Notes under the pieces: generated by a model
The model's database searches: none
What the model saw: only the letters and a program-made list of their open reading frames with translations
Told to the model about the DNA's origin: nothing
Source of the DNA: Novosphingobium endophyticum
GTDB lineage: Bacteria > Pseudomonadota > Alphaproteobacteria > Sphingomonadales > Sphingomonadaceae
Length of the DNA: 64,000 nt
Reading direction: 5' to 3'
Assembly: GCF_014640675.1 (NCBI RefSeq)
Contig: NZ_BMHK01000002.1
Span: 1 to 64,000 of the forward strand
Position numbers and translations under genes: made by a program
In this document: positions 37,246-47,127 of the stretch, piece by piece
Layout: every line of letters begins with the position of its first letter
How positions within the stretch are numbered: position 1 is the first letter of the stretch

Positions 37246-38420
37246 GCGGATGCGCCGATGCGCCCGAGGCCTTCGCTTTCGGTGGGGATGGCAAAACGCC
37301 GGACATAGGGCGCGAAACGTTCCCGCACCGCCTCGGCGTCCAGCCCGTACTGGTCGAGCGAATAATCGTTCGTACCGCGCGCGTTCTTCGGATTGGCCGC
37401 GTGCCAGTCGCCGACGGCCTGCGCGACTTCACCGGGCGTCTCGATGCCGAGCCCGGCGTGAATGCGCCGCATCTGGCCCACCGGGTCACCGACAAGGGCA
37501 TAATAGTCGACATGGACCACGCGCCCGCCGAGCGGTCCCGCATCGAAATCCATGATGCGGTCGATATGGCGATGAATGAAATGCAGCATGTCGCGTCCGA
37601 CCTCGTGCCGGTCGACCGGCGTGGCCGCGCACATGCCGCGCAGGTTCCAGGTCATCTTGGAGATCGAAGCGAGCACCTGCACCGGATCGCGATGGGTCAT
37701 CACGAAACGAGCGTCGGGATGGACTTCGAGGATCTCGTTCATCGCGATGACGTGGTTGGGATACTTGAGCGCCCACGGTTTGCGCGCGGACCGCCACTGC
37801 AGGCACTGCAACTGGCGTTTGTGGACGCGATAGGTCTGAACAAGGTCGAGCCCGTCGAGCAACCAGTCGAAGTATTGCGGCACCCGATAGAGGTTGTGCA
37901 GCCCCGCCGCGCCCCAGCTCTGCTGGAGGAAAGCGTGGCATTCATCCGAGCCGTCCTCGTCGTAGAGGTGAAGCGCCTCGAACCCTTCGAAATGGCCCCG
38001 TTTCCGCTGCAACTCCCTCCATTCCGCGCGGCGCTTCCCGACCGAGGCGGAATCGAATCCCGGCGGGGGCGAGGGCATGCTCGATTCCCAGGTCCGTATG
38101 AGGCGGAAACGACTGTCGCGGTCGAACAGGTACTGCAGGTATGTCGTGCCCGAGCGCGGCAGGCCCATCAGGAACACCGGCGCCTCGATCGGCTCTTCAC
38201 CGATCTCCGGATAATCCCGCAGCCATTTCAGGCTTTCCAGCCGGTTGGTCGCGTCCATGAGCATTGCGGCGCGAACCCTCGCTTCCCCTGCCTCGGACAC
38301 GGGGAAGGTCTCGTTCAAGGCCTTGATCAGTCGCTCGAGATTGCCGGCGACACCGGGATCGCTGTCGGCAATGCCGGTCTTCTCTTCCGCTTCGGCGATG
38401 ATCGCTGCTGCATCGAGCAT
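37242..38420 (-). CDS. PAPS-dependent sulfotransferase family protein
   Basis: A 392-residue Sulfotransfer_3-type protein. The 5'-phosphosulfate loop is FLMGLPRSGTTYLQ (about 83-96), and the 3'-phosphate-binding strand is ARFVMTHRDPVQVLASISKM. LKYPNHVIAMNEIL lies between. The N-terminal ~75 residues are helical. The gene begins 80 bp from a divergent GbsR/MarR-type regulator gene and is co-translated with a DUF1214 gene. These sphingomonad sulfotransferases usually act on small molecules or glycans, but no acceptor can be read here. Confidence 0.82.
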   Translation of the reverse strand: MLDAAAIIAEAEEKTGIADSDPGVAGNLERLIKALNETFPVSEAGEARVRAAMLMDATNRLESLKWLRDYPEIGEEPIEAPVFLMGLPRSGTTYLQYLFDRDSRFRLIRTWESSMPSPPPGFDSASVGKRRAEWRELQRKRGHFEGFEALHLYDEDGSDECHAFLQQSWGAAGLHNLYRVPQYFDWLLDGLDLVQTYRVHKRQLQCLQWRSARKPWALKYPNHVIAMNEILEVHPDARFVMTHRDPVQVLASISKMTWNLRGMCAATPVDRHEVGRDMLHFIHRHIDRIMDFDAGPLGGRVVHVDYYALVGDPVGQMRRIHAGLGIETPGEVAQAVGDWHAANPKNARGTNDYSLDQYGLDAEAVRERFAPYVRRFAIPTESEGLGRIGASA

Positions 38421-38488
38421 GTCTCTCTCCCGTTATTCGCGCCACGCGGCTGCGGGCAGCCGGCTTGATTCGGTCACTATATTCTGTA

Positions 38489-38510
38489 ATATTCGGTAAA
38501 TGCCGAATAT
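38489..38510. promoter_or_regulatory. Palindromic operator over the GbsR-like start codon
   Basis: ATATTCGG (38489-38496) and CCGAATAT (38503-38510) form a perfect 8+8 palindrome with 6-bp spacer TAAATG that contains the regulator ATG (38500-38502). A further ATATTC half-site occurs at 38479-38484. Position between divergent genes fits autoregulation and control of the sulfotransferase pair. Confidence 0.7.
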
Positions 38511-39030
38511 GTCAAACCGCGCCCTGACCGCCGAGCAACGCCGCTTCGTCGATGACATGGCGGTCCTACTGGCGCCGTGGGGTCTGCAGCCGGGCACGGC
38601 CAGACTTTACGCCTACCTGTTGCTCTGCGACGAACCGGCAACACTGGACACCATCGCCGCCGCGCTCGGCATGGCCAAGAGCAGCGCCAGCGTGGCGGCC
38701 CGCTTGCTCGAACAGTTCGGTCTTGCCCGCCGCCATGGCGAGCCGGGGACCAAGCGCGTGCGGTATGGCGCGTCCAACTCCTATTCCGGATTCCTCGCAG
38801 CACAGGCGCGTCTGCTCGATGACATCGGTCGGCTGGCGGAGTCCCGCGCTCACCACGTGACCAGTGGCGAGACGCTGCGGCGACTGCGCTACCTGGCCTC
38901 GTTCCACCGCAAGATGGCGGCAACCATTACCGGACGGATCGAGGAACTGTCCGATGAATTCCTTCGTCGTGGACCGGATGAGGATCTGCGAACTGCGGGT
39001 GACAGCGTCACCGTGAACGCGCCGCGTTAA
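38500..39030 (+). CDS. GbsR/MarR-type transcriptional regulator
   Basis: A 176-residue winged-helix protein. The DNA-binding region is about 28-85 with LYAYLLLCDEPATLDTIAAA, LGMAKSSASVAARLLEQFGL and the wing GEPGTKRVRYGA; a long helical C-terminal dimerisation part follows. The spacing and the ATLDTIAAALGMAKSSASV helix-turn-helix match the GbsR branch of MarR proteins, whose founding member represses choline-to-betaine genes in Bacillus. Start is ATG 38500, or 38509 (MSNRAL), both within the palindrome; translation may be leaderless. Its 3' end overlaps convergent malQ by 23 bp. The likely target is the divergent sulfotransferase-DUF1214 pair; control of the betaine genes further right is speculation. 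Confidence 0.8.
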   Translation: MPNMSNRALTAEQRRFVDDMAVLLAPWGLQPGTARLYAYLLLCDEPATLDTIAAALGMAKSSASVAARLLEQFGLARRHGEPGTKRVRYGASNSYSGFLAAQARLLDDIGRLAESRAHHVTSGETLRRLRYLASFHRKMAATITGRIEELSDEFLRRGPDEDLRTAGDSVTVNAPR

Positions 39031-40987
39031 GCTCGGCGAGGCGGCCGGCCACGCGCGGTTCGTCGAGCATGTCGCCGAGCGGCCGGGGAAGGCGGCGGCG
39101 CCAGTTGGGATGCTCGCGGATGGTGCCGGGCAGGTTCGGCTGCTCTTCCAGCCCCAGCAGGTCCTCCAGCGGAACGATCGCCAGCGGGGAATCGCTTGCC
39201 GCCACGTGGGCGATGGCGGCATCGACCACGGGCGGCGTTTCGTCAGGGGCGGGACGCGGCTGGTCGTGCCCGATTGCGGACCACAGGCGGTCGCGCTCGT
39301 GCTCGCGCGCGTCCTCGTCGGCCTGCCTGCTCCCGGTGTCGGAGGCGCGGCCGAGCCGCCAGCCCCAGTCGATGTCGCGCCCGCGCCACCACCCGGCGAC
39401 GGTCGGGGTGTCGTGCGTCCCCGTCATGGCGATGCTCGTCACGGCGTATTCATCCGGCGCGCGGAAGCGTCCGTCATAGTGACGTTCGAACCAGAGGACG
39501 CCCATGCCGAGGATCGCCCTGTGCGATATCGCCTCGCGAAAGCCGGATGGCATGGTGCCGAGGTCCTCGGCGATGACGAGGGCGCGCTCGCGATGCGATT
39601 CCAGCGCGAGCAGGCGGAGAAGATCGTCGAAGGGATAGGCGAGGTAGGCGCCCTCTATCGCACTGGCCCCCTGCGGGATCACCCAGAGCCGGCGCAGGCC
39701 GAAAGCGTGATCGATGCGCAGCCCGCCACACGATCCCAGCGCCGTCCGGACCATTTCCAGCCAGGGGCGAAAGGCGCTCTCGCGCAACCCGCGAGGCGAA
39801 AAGGTCGTGAGGCCCCAGTCCTGCCCGTCAGGCCCCAGCGGGTCGGGCGGCGCACCGATGGAGAGGCCTTTGAGCAGCGTATCGCCCATGCTCCAGCTGT
39901 CGCTGCCGCCCCCCTCGACGCCCACCGCGAGATCGGCGATGGTCCCCAGCGCCATGCCCGCGGCGCGCGCGCGGGACTGCACGCGCTCCAGCCCCTGCCG
40001 CGCCAGCCACTGCGCGAAGATCTGGAAGTCGACGGCCTCCGCGTTCTCTTCCGAGAAGGCCCGCGCGGCGGGGCCTGCGGGATCGTGAAACGCAGCGGGC
40101 CAGTCCTGCCATGCTCTGGCGCCCTGGCCGGCGAAATGCACGTAGAGCGCGTCGAACAGGGCGTGGCGGCGCAGCGCCTCTCCGCGCGCCGAGGCCCAGG
40201 CATCGATGCCGTCGCGCTTCCGCCGGTCGAGACCCCGGAAGGCCTGCACGAGCGCCCTGGACTGCGCGGGGACCGCCGCTGCCCAGTCGATCAGCGCCGG
40301 TTCGGGCGCCGCCGGCAGCGAGGCAAGCCCCAGCAATTCGGGATCGGCCAGCGCGGTATTGAAGAACTGGCGGCTGGAAGGACCATAAGGGCTGTAGCGG
40401 TCGCCGGCGCCCGGATAGAGCGCATGGACCGGACTGATCGCAATCGCATTGGCGCCTTCGCGCGCGAACCGTTCCGCCGTGCGCGCGAGGTGGCCGAGAT
40501 TGCCGAACGCCCGGCCCCGCGAATCGCGCAGGGCGGGTATCTGGACCGCCGGACCCCACATGCGTTTGCGCGATACGGCTTCGATGGGAAGGCAGGTGGG
40601 GGGAGCGACGGCAAGCGCGATTTCGTGCGGGCCGGCATGCAGGGTGTAGTAGCCCGGCTCGCTCACCAGCTGCATCGTTGGGTCTTCGACCGCGAGGCTT
40701 CGTTCTGTGCCGTCCTCGGCAACCAGATGGACCCTGCCGGCGGCGGCGAGGGCCGGGGGCAGATCGAGCGCGGCACCCGCGTCCACGGAGAGAAAGGCGG
40801 GGGGCGCGTGCTTCTCCTCGGCCAGCCGTGCCAGGCTCCGGGTGACATCCATCTCGCTGCCCGCCGGATAGCCCAGGGCTTCGAGTATTCGCCCGAGCGA
40901 CTCGTCGGAGACCCGATGCGGCTGGTGCCGGGCATCCACCCAGTCGATGGCAAGCCCGGCGGCTTCCGCGAGTTCGTGAAGTCTCAT
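39008..40987 (-). CDS. malQ: 4-alpha-glucanotransferase (GH77)
   Basis: Disproportionates maltooligosaccharides by moving alpha-1,4-glucan segments. The 659-residue product has the GH77 barrel with YSPYGPSSRQFFNTALADPE, LRIDHAFGLRRLWVIPQG (nucleophile Asp in RIDHAFGL), ALVIAEDLGTMPSGFREAI (acid/base Glu in AEDLG) and SIAMTGTHDTPTVAGWWRGR. The N-terminal ~150 residues are a poorly conserved carbohydrate-binding-like extension found in long MalQ forms. ATG at 40987 follows AAAGAGG. No other glycogen or maltose genes are nearby. It is convergent and overlapping with the GbsR-like gene. Confidence 0.93.
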   Translation of the reverse strand: MRLHELAEAAGLAIDWVDARHQPHRVSDESLGRILEALGYPAGSEMDVTRSLARLAEEKHAPPAFLSVDAGAALDLPPALAAAGRVHLVAEDGTERSLAVEDPTMQLVSEPGYYTLHAGPHEIALAVAPPTCLPIEAVSRKRMWGPAVQIPALRDSRGRAFGNLGHLARTAERFAREGANAIAISPVHALYPGAGDRYSPYGPSSRQFFNTALADPELLGLASLPAAPEPALIDWAAAVPAQSRALVQAFRGLDRRKRDGIDAWASARGEALRRHALFDALYVHFAGQGARAWQDWPAAFHDPAGPAARAFSEENAEAVDFQIFAQWLARQGLERVQSRARAAGMALGTIADLAVGVEGGGSDSWSMGDTLLKGLSIGAPPDPLGPDGQDWGLTTFSPRGLRESAFRPWLEMVRTALGSCGGLRIDHAFGLRRLWVIPQGASAIEGAYLAYPFDDLLRLLALESHRERALVIAEDLGTMPSGFREAISHRAILGMGVLWFERHYDGRFRAPDEYAVTSIAMTGTHDTPTVAGWWRGRDIDWGWRLGRASDTGSRQADEDAREHERDRLWSAIGHDQPRPAPDETPPVVDAAIAHVAASDSPLAIVPLEDLLGLEEQPNLPGTIREHPNWRRRLPRPLGDMLDEPRVAGRLAELNAARSR

Positions 40988-41300
40988 GCCTCTTTCACTC
41001 TCCCTTCAGGCCGGGGCGCCAGCGGTTCGTGTATCGGCCTACGCGCGCATCTAGCATCAAAGCGGCCGCTGCTGACCATCCCGGGAACGGAAAGCCACAA
41101 GAAACGGCCGTACCGGCCTCGCGCGGGCGCCATCTACCCTCGACCGGACTCTCCAGGATGGATATACCTTGGATCAGCAGGTCTGATGGAGGCTTACTAA
41201 TTTCGTGAAGCAATGCCGCCGCGATTGACACATTGAAATCGGTACGGGCACACAACATGCCCCCGGTCACGGGGGGTTCGCATGATAAACGGGGAAAAGC
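40988..41300. other. Divergent intergenic region between malQ and the BCCT transporter gene
   Basis: 313 bp with no gene seen. It contains a TTGACA box at 41225-41230 without a convincing -10 at normal spacing, and a GC hairpin CCCCCG(GTCA)CGGGGG at 41260-41275 just before the transporter ribosome binding site. The malQ side has no recognisable promoter. Confidence 0.45.
41260..41275 (+). promoter_or_regulatory. Leader hairpin before the BCCT transporter gene
   Basis: Perfect 6-bp stem CCCCCG/CGGGGG with GTCA tetraloop, ending 15 nt before the ACGGGGAAAAG ribosome binding site and 25 nt before the ATG at 41301. No T tract follows, so it is more likely a leader structure or an operator than a terminator. 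Confidence 0.4.
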
Positions 41301-43286
41301 ATGGCCGATCCGGAAACGACAAACGCCGCCGGGCTGATGAACAGCCGATGGCTGAAGGTCAATCCACCGGTGTTTTTCGTGTCAGCGGTGCTTGTCGTTG
41401 CCTTTTCCGTGTTCGGCGCGCTGTTCCCTGTTCAGGCTGGGCGCGCCTTCAGCCTTGTCCAGGCCACGATCGTGGAGGATTTCGGCTGGTTCTACATCGG
41501 AGTCGTGGCAGGTTTTCTCATATTCGTGCTGTTTCTCATGTGCAGCAGGTATGGGGACGTGAAGCTGGGGCCGGACGAGAGCGAGCCCGATTACAGCTAT
41601 CTCTCCTGGTTCGCGATGCTGTTCAGCGCCGGGATGGGGATCGGCCTGATCTTCTTCGGAGTGGCCGAGCCGATCCAGCACTTTACCAAGCCTCCGCTGG
41701 GCGAGGGAGGAACCGTCGAGGCGGCGAGCCATGCCATGGTGCTGACCTTCTTTCACTGGGGGCTCCACGCCTGGGCCATCTACATCGTCGTCGGCCTCGC
41801 GCTGGCCTATTTCTCGTTCAGGCGCGGCCTGCCGCTCACCGTTCGCTCGGCGCTCTACCCGCTGATCGGCAAGCGGATCTACGGACCGATCGGCCATGCG
41901 ATCGACATTTTCGCCGTACTGGGCACCATGTTCGGCGTGGCGACCTCGCTCGGCCTGGGCGTGCTTCAGGTCAACGCGGGCTTTAACTACCTCTTCGGCC
42001 TGCCGCTCGAGATAGGCGCGCAACTCGTGCTGATAACGGTGATTACCGGCCTCGCCACGCTGTCGGTGGTGCTGGGGCTGGATCGCGGCATCAAGCGACT
42101 TTCCGAACTCAACATCATCCTCGCCGTGTCGCTGCTCCTGTTCGTCCTCTTCGCGGGTTCGACGGTGTTCCTGCTCCAGGCGTTCATGCAGAACCTGGGC
42201 GCCTATCTGGGCGCCGTGGTTCCGCGTACATTCCGCATGTACGCTTATGCGCCCAACCCCTGGCTGGCGGACTGGACGCTGTTCTATTGGGGGTGGTGGA
42301 TCGCGTGGTCGCCCTTCGTTGGCATGTTCATCGCGCGCATCTCGCGGGGGCGGACGATACGGGAATTCGTGGTGGGCGTGCTGATGGTGCCGGTTCTTTT
42401 CACGTTTCTCTGGATGACCGTATTCGGCAACACGGCCATTGCCCTCGACCTTTCGGGAGCGGCGCCGATCGCGCAAACCGTCGCCAACAACATGCCGGTC
42501 GCGCTGTTCGAGACATTAGCCGCATTGCCATACCCCGCGATCAGTTCGGGGATCGCGACCCTTCTCATCATCACGTTTTTCGTGACATCGGCGGATTCGG
42601 GCGCGCTGGTCGTCGACACCATTACCAGCGGCGGCGGCGAAAGCCCGGTGTGGCAGCGCGTCTTCTGGGCGGTCGGCGCCGGCGTCGTCGCCGCCGTGCT
42701 GCTCGTGGCCGGCGGGCTCGCGGCGCTACAGACCGCGGCAATCGCCAGCGCGCTGCCTTTCGCGATCGTGATGGTGTTCATGTGTTACGGCCTGCTGCGC
42801 GCGCTGCGCATGGAAGGCGCGGGCACGGCGATCGATCTTTCGATAGCCGAAGACGCCGTTGCCGAAGTCGGTATGAAATGGCAGCAGCGCCTGACCGGCA
42901 TCGTGCGCCATTACGGGCAGAGCGAAATCGCCAGTTTTCTCGATGGCACGGCACGCCCCGCACTGGAAGCGGTCGCGAGCCAGTTGCAGAAGAGCGGCCT
43001 CACCCCGGTCGTCGTGCGAAACGAAGACTCGGTCGACCTGACGGTTCCGCACGGAGAACTGGGCATGTTCCAATATTCCGTTCGGGCAAAGGCCATCAAT
43101 GCGCCCAGCTTCGCCTGGGCAGAGCAGCGAAAGACGCAGCCCAGTACCCGCAAACACTTCCGGGCGATCGCGCGATCGTCCGAGGGCGATCAGCCGCACG
43201 ATGTCACCGGCCTGGGCCAGGAGCAGGTTATCAACGACCTGCTGAATCGCTACGCACACTTCCGTCACGCCAGGCACCTGGGATAG
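41301..43286 (+). CDS. BCCT-family betaine/choline/carnitine transporter
   Basis: A 661-residue inner-membrane secondary transporter with 12 helices. The BCCT signature is present in WTLFYWGWWIAWSPFVGMFI, followed by ARISRGRTIREFVVGVLMVP; FSAGMGIGLIFFGVAEPIQH is the conserved glycine-rich helix. The substrate box lacks the typical glycine tetrad of some Na+-coupled members and instead resembles proton-coupled BetT in its AGMGIGL sequence and in the long C-terminal cytosolic tail (about 510-661), which in this family senses osmotic stress. ATG at 41301. Stands at the left end of the betaine island, 15 bp from the convergent LysR gene. Expected substrate is glycine betaine or choline; this rests on context. 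Confidence 0.9.
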   Translation: MADPETTNAAGLMNSRWLKVNPPVFFVSAVLVVAFSVFGALFPVQAGRAFSLVQATIVEDFGWFYIGVVAGFLIFVLFLMCSRYGDVKLGPDESEPDYSYLSWFAMLFSAGMGIGLIFFGVAEPIQHFTKPPLGEGGTVEAASHAMVLTFFHWGLHAWAIYIVVGLALAYFSFRRGLPLTVRSALYPLIGKRIYGPIGHAIDIFAVLGTMFGVATSLGLGVLQVNAGFNYLFGLPLEIGAQLVLITVITGLATLSVVLGLDRGIKRLSELNIILAVSLLLFVLFAGSTVFLLQAFMQNLGAYLGAVVPRTFRMYAYAPNPWLADWTLFYWGWWIAWSPFVGMFIARISRGRTIREFVVGVLMVPVLFTFLWMTVFGNTAIALDLSGAAPIAQTVANNMPVALFETLAALPYPAISSGIATLLIITFFVTSADSGALVVDTITSGGGESPVWQRVFWAVGAGVVAAVLLVAGGLAALQTAAIASALPFAIVMVFMCYGLLRALRMEGAGTAIDLSIAEDAVAEVGMKWQQRLTGIVRHYGQSEIASFLDGTARPALEAVASQLQKSGLTPVVVRNEDSVDLTVPHGELGMFQYSVRAKAINAPSFAWAEQRKTQPSTRKHFRAIARSSEGDQPHDVTGLGQEQVINDLLNRYAHFRHARHLG

Positions 43287-43301
43287 GGCTGACGTCGGGC
43301 G

Positions 43302-44270
43302 CTAGGTCTCGATGTCAAACCACTCGATCAGCGGCTCTACCCAGGGCAGCGCTTCGATGAGCGGTGGAAACGTCTGTTCGCGCAGGACGTCCTGCGCGAG
43401 CTGGGCGGTGAGCGCCGGCAGATCACCCATTTCGCCGGAACGCGCCACGACCTCTATCCGGCGGGAAAAACCACCCTTCGACAGCGGTGCCACGCGCATC
43501 TTGCTCAGGAGTCCGGGCTGCGCCGCCAGGCACAGCAACGAACTGATGCTCCAGCCCATGCCGAGCGCCACCGTCGTGACCTGCTGGTGCGTGATATCCA
43601 CTTCGATCACGTTGGGCAGACGCAGCTTCATGCGCGTCAATTGCTGCTCGATCCGCTGCCCCGTGCCGCAATCGAGCGCATAGCGCACGAACGGCAGGTC
43701 GCTGTTCACCTCGGCGGGCTCGATGGACCCATCGTAATCGCCGGGGAAGATCAGCAGGAACGGATCCTGGACGATCCCGTGATGGTCGAGCCCTTCGACC
43801 CGCTCGAGCATGTTGCTGCCCGTCAGCAGCATGTCGAACTTGCGCGCGAGAAATTCGGCGTGCTGGTTGATCGAGATGCCCGAGCGCATCCTCCATCTGT
43901 TCGCTCGCGCGCCGAACCGCTGCAGCAGGGGGGCGGTCATCTGCGTTGCCAGGCTTTCCGACATACCCACCGTGACCATGTCGATCGGCAGATCGGCACC
44001 TTCGCGCACTTCATCGAACGTGGCCCTGGCGGCCACAAGCAGACGCCGTCCACGTTCGAAAAGCGCCCGGCCGGCCGGGCTCAGGCCCAACGGACGCAAC
44101 CGGCGGTCGAACAGCGCGGTTCCCACGCCCTGTTCCAGGCGCGCGATGGTCTGCGAAACGGCGGACTGTGTCACTTGCAGCCGGTTGGCGCATTGCGTCA
44201 TCCCGCCCAGTTCGACGGTCATCACGAAAACCTCGAGCGCGTGAAGATCGAATTCCGCAGGCAGCCGCAT
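43302..44270 (-). CDS. LysR-type transcriptional regulator
   Basis: A 322-residue regulator with an N-terminal winged helix (LHALEVFVMTVELGGMTQCA, then NRLQVTQSAVSQTIARLEQG) and a C-terminal periplasmic-binding-like effector domain with VTVGMSESLATQMTAP and FLLIFPGDYDGS. Start is ATG 44270 (MRLPAEFD); the earlier frame start at 44288 is a TTG without a binding site. It is divergent from purU across 125 bp that carry a textbook LysR site, so it likely controls purU and perhaps the whole betaine island and itself. The effector is unknown; glycine betaine, dimethylglycine or serine would fit the neighbourhood. Confidence 0.9.
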   Translation of the reverse strand: MRLPAEFDLHALEVFVMTVELGGMTQCANRLQVTQSAVSQTIARLEQGVGTALFDRRLRPLGLSPAGRALFERGRRLLVAARATFDEVREGADLPIDMVTVGMSESLATQMTAPLLQRFGARANRWRMRSGISINQHAEFLARKFDMLLTGSNMLERVEGLDHHGIVQDPFLLIFPGDYDGSIEPAEVNSDLPFVRYALDCGTGQRIEQQLTRMKLRLPNVIEVDITHQQVTTVALGMGWSISSLLCLAAQPGLLSKMRVAPLSKGGFSRRIEVVARSGEMGDLPALTAQLAQDVLREQTFPPLIEALPWVEPLIEWFDIET

Positions 44271-44302
44271 CACGTGCCCCACAATCAAACAGCCTAAGCC
44301 CT

Positions 44303-44323
44303 CTTATTATAGATTTTTATAAG
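44303..44323. promoter_or_regulatory. LysR-type operator, T-N11-A class
   Basis: CTTAT (44303-44307), 11 nt, ATAAG (44319-44323): a perfect inverted repeat with the standard LysR spacing, midway in the divergent LysR-purU gap and embedded in AT-rich DNA. It is the best candidate site for the adjacent regulator. Confidence 0.75.
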
Positions 44324-44395
44324 GGCGCAAAGTCATTCCCATTCACTCAAGGGAAAAAGTATATCCCCGGGACTGCAAGCGAGGAGTTTTGGTTC

Positions 44396-45256
44396 ATGGC
44401 GTTGATAAAGCCCGATTTTGTTCTGCTGCTGTCATGCGTGGATCGCAAGGGCCTCGTCGCGGCGATCGCGAATTCCATCGCCAGCCAGGACTGCAACATC
44501 GTCCAGAACTCGCAGTTCGGCGATGCGGCGACGGGCCGTTTCTTCATGCGAATTTCCTTCGCGGCGCCCGACGATGTGACCGTCGAAAGTTTCAGCGAAG
44601 CCTTCATGCCAGTGGCCACCGCATACAACCTTGACTGGAAGGTTCATGACCTCAAGGTCAAGCAACGCGCCATCATCATGGTCAGCAAGGGCGGTCACTG
44701 CCTGAACGATCTGCTCTACCGCACCGCGACGAGCTATCTGCCGATGACGGTGACGAGCATCGTTTCCAATCACCTGACCTGGAAGCGCCGGGCCGATCAC
44801 GAGGATATCCCGTACTATCACCTGCCGGTCACGCCCGATACCAAGGCGGAACAGGAGGCGCGCCTGCTCGAACTCATCGACGAGCAGAAAGCCGACCTGG
44901 TCATTCTCGCCCGCTACATGCAGGTTCTCTCCGACGATCTGTGCCGGAAGCTCGAAGGCCGCGCGATCAACATCCACCACAGTTTCCTGCCCGGCTTCAA
45001 GGGCGCGCGCCCCTATCACCGCGCCTACGACCGCGGCGTGAAGATGGTCGGTGCCACCGCGCACTACGTCACCGCCGATCTGGACGAAGGGCCGATCATC
45101 GCGCAGGATGTCTCGATCGTCGATCATGCCGACACCGTCGATGACCTGATCGCGCAGGGCCAGGAATCGGAAAGCCGCGTACTTACCCGGGCTGTCAAGG
45201 CGCACTGCGAGCATCGCGTCATGCTGAACAACTTGAGAACGGTGGTGTTCAAATGA
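44396..45256 (+). CDS. purU: Formyltetrahydrofolate deformylase
   Basis: Hydrolyses 10-formyl-THF to formate and free THF. The 286-residue product has an N-terminal ACT domain (about 8-85: FVLLLSCVDRKGLVAAIANS) and a C-terminal formyltransferase-like domain with LVILARYMQVLSDDLC, INIHHSFLPGFKGARPYH (catalytic-region His), GATAHYVTADLDEGPIIAQD. ATG at 44396 follows GAGGAG (44381-44386). In betaine-degrading bacteria PurU recycles THF loaded during demethylation, which fits its place here. First gene of purU-deacylase-sdaA; its TGA overlaps the next ATG (45253-45256). Confidence 0.95.
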   Translation: MALIKPDFVLLLSCVDRKGLVAAIANSIASQDCNIVQNSQFGDAATGRFFMRISFAAPDDVTVESFSEAFMPVATAYNLDWKVHDLKVKQRAIIMVSKGGHCLNDLLYRTATSYLPMTVTSIVSNHLTWKRRADHEDIPYYHLPVTPDTKAEQEARLLELIDEQKADLVILARYMQVLSDDLCRKLEGRAINIHHSFLPGFKGARPYHRAYDRGVKMVGATAHYVTADLDEGPIIAQDVSIVDHADTVDDLIAQGQESESRVLTRAVKAHCEHRVMLNNLRTVVFK

Positions 45257-45743
45257 GCGAAACGGCGCTCTTTGCCGACCTGGAAGCGCTCGACATCGGC
45301 TGGACGCTGCACGAGCATGCGCCGGTCTTCACTGTCGAGGAAAGCGCGCATCTGCACGAAACGATAGCCGGTGCGCATACCAAGAACCTGTTTCTCAAGG
45401 ACGCGGGCAAGCAATTCTGGCTTGTCACCGTCCGCCATGACCTGCGCGTGGACCTCAAGGCGCTGGCCGGCGCGATCGGTGCCAGGAAGCTCAGCTTCGG
45501 CAAGGCCGAGGACATGGAAGCGCTGCTGCGCGTCGCGCCCGGCGCGGTTACCCCGCTGGCCGCGATCAACGATAACGAGGGAAAGGTGCAGGTGGTGCTG
45601 GACAGCGACCTGGCCCGGAACCCTTGCGTCAACGTCCACCCGCTTCGCAACACCGCGACGGTCGGCCTTTCCGGCGAGGCCCTGCAGCGCGCGCTCGGCC
45701 ACTGGGGACACACGCCGATCATCGCCGAAATTCCGGAGCGGAC

Positions 45744-45747
<4 letters not shown>
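45253..45747 (+). CDS. YbaK/ProX-type aminoacyl-tRNA deacylase
   Basis: A 164-residue free-standing editing protein of the PrdX/ProXp branch of the YbaK superfamily, which clears mischarged Ala-tRNA(Pro) in trans. Diagnostic regions are HTKNLFLKDAGKQFWLVTVR, LSFGKAEDMEALLRVAPGAV, TPLAAINDNEGKVQVVLDSD and NPCVNVHPLRNTATVGLS. Both ends overlap neighbouring genes by 4 bp (ATGA at 45253, GTGA at 45744), so it is firmly in the purU-sdaA operon. Why an editing enzyme sits there is unclear; a rise in serine, alanine or a related amino acid during betaine use might raise mischarging. That idea is inference. Confidence 0.88.
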
Positions 45748-47120
<1,373 letters not shown>

Positions 47121-47127
47121 CGGCGGC

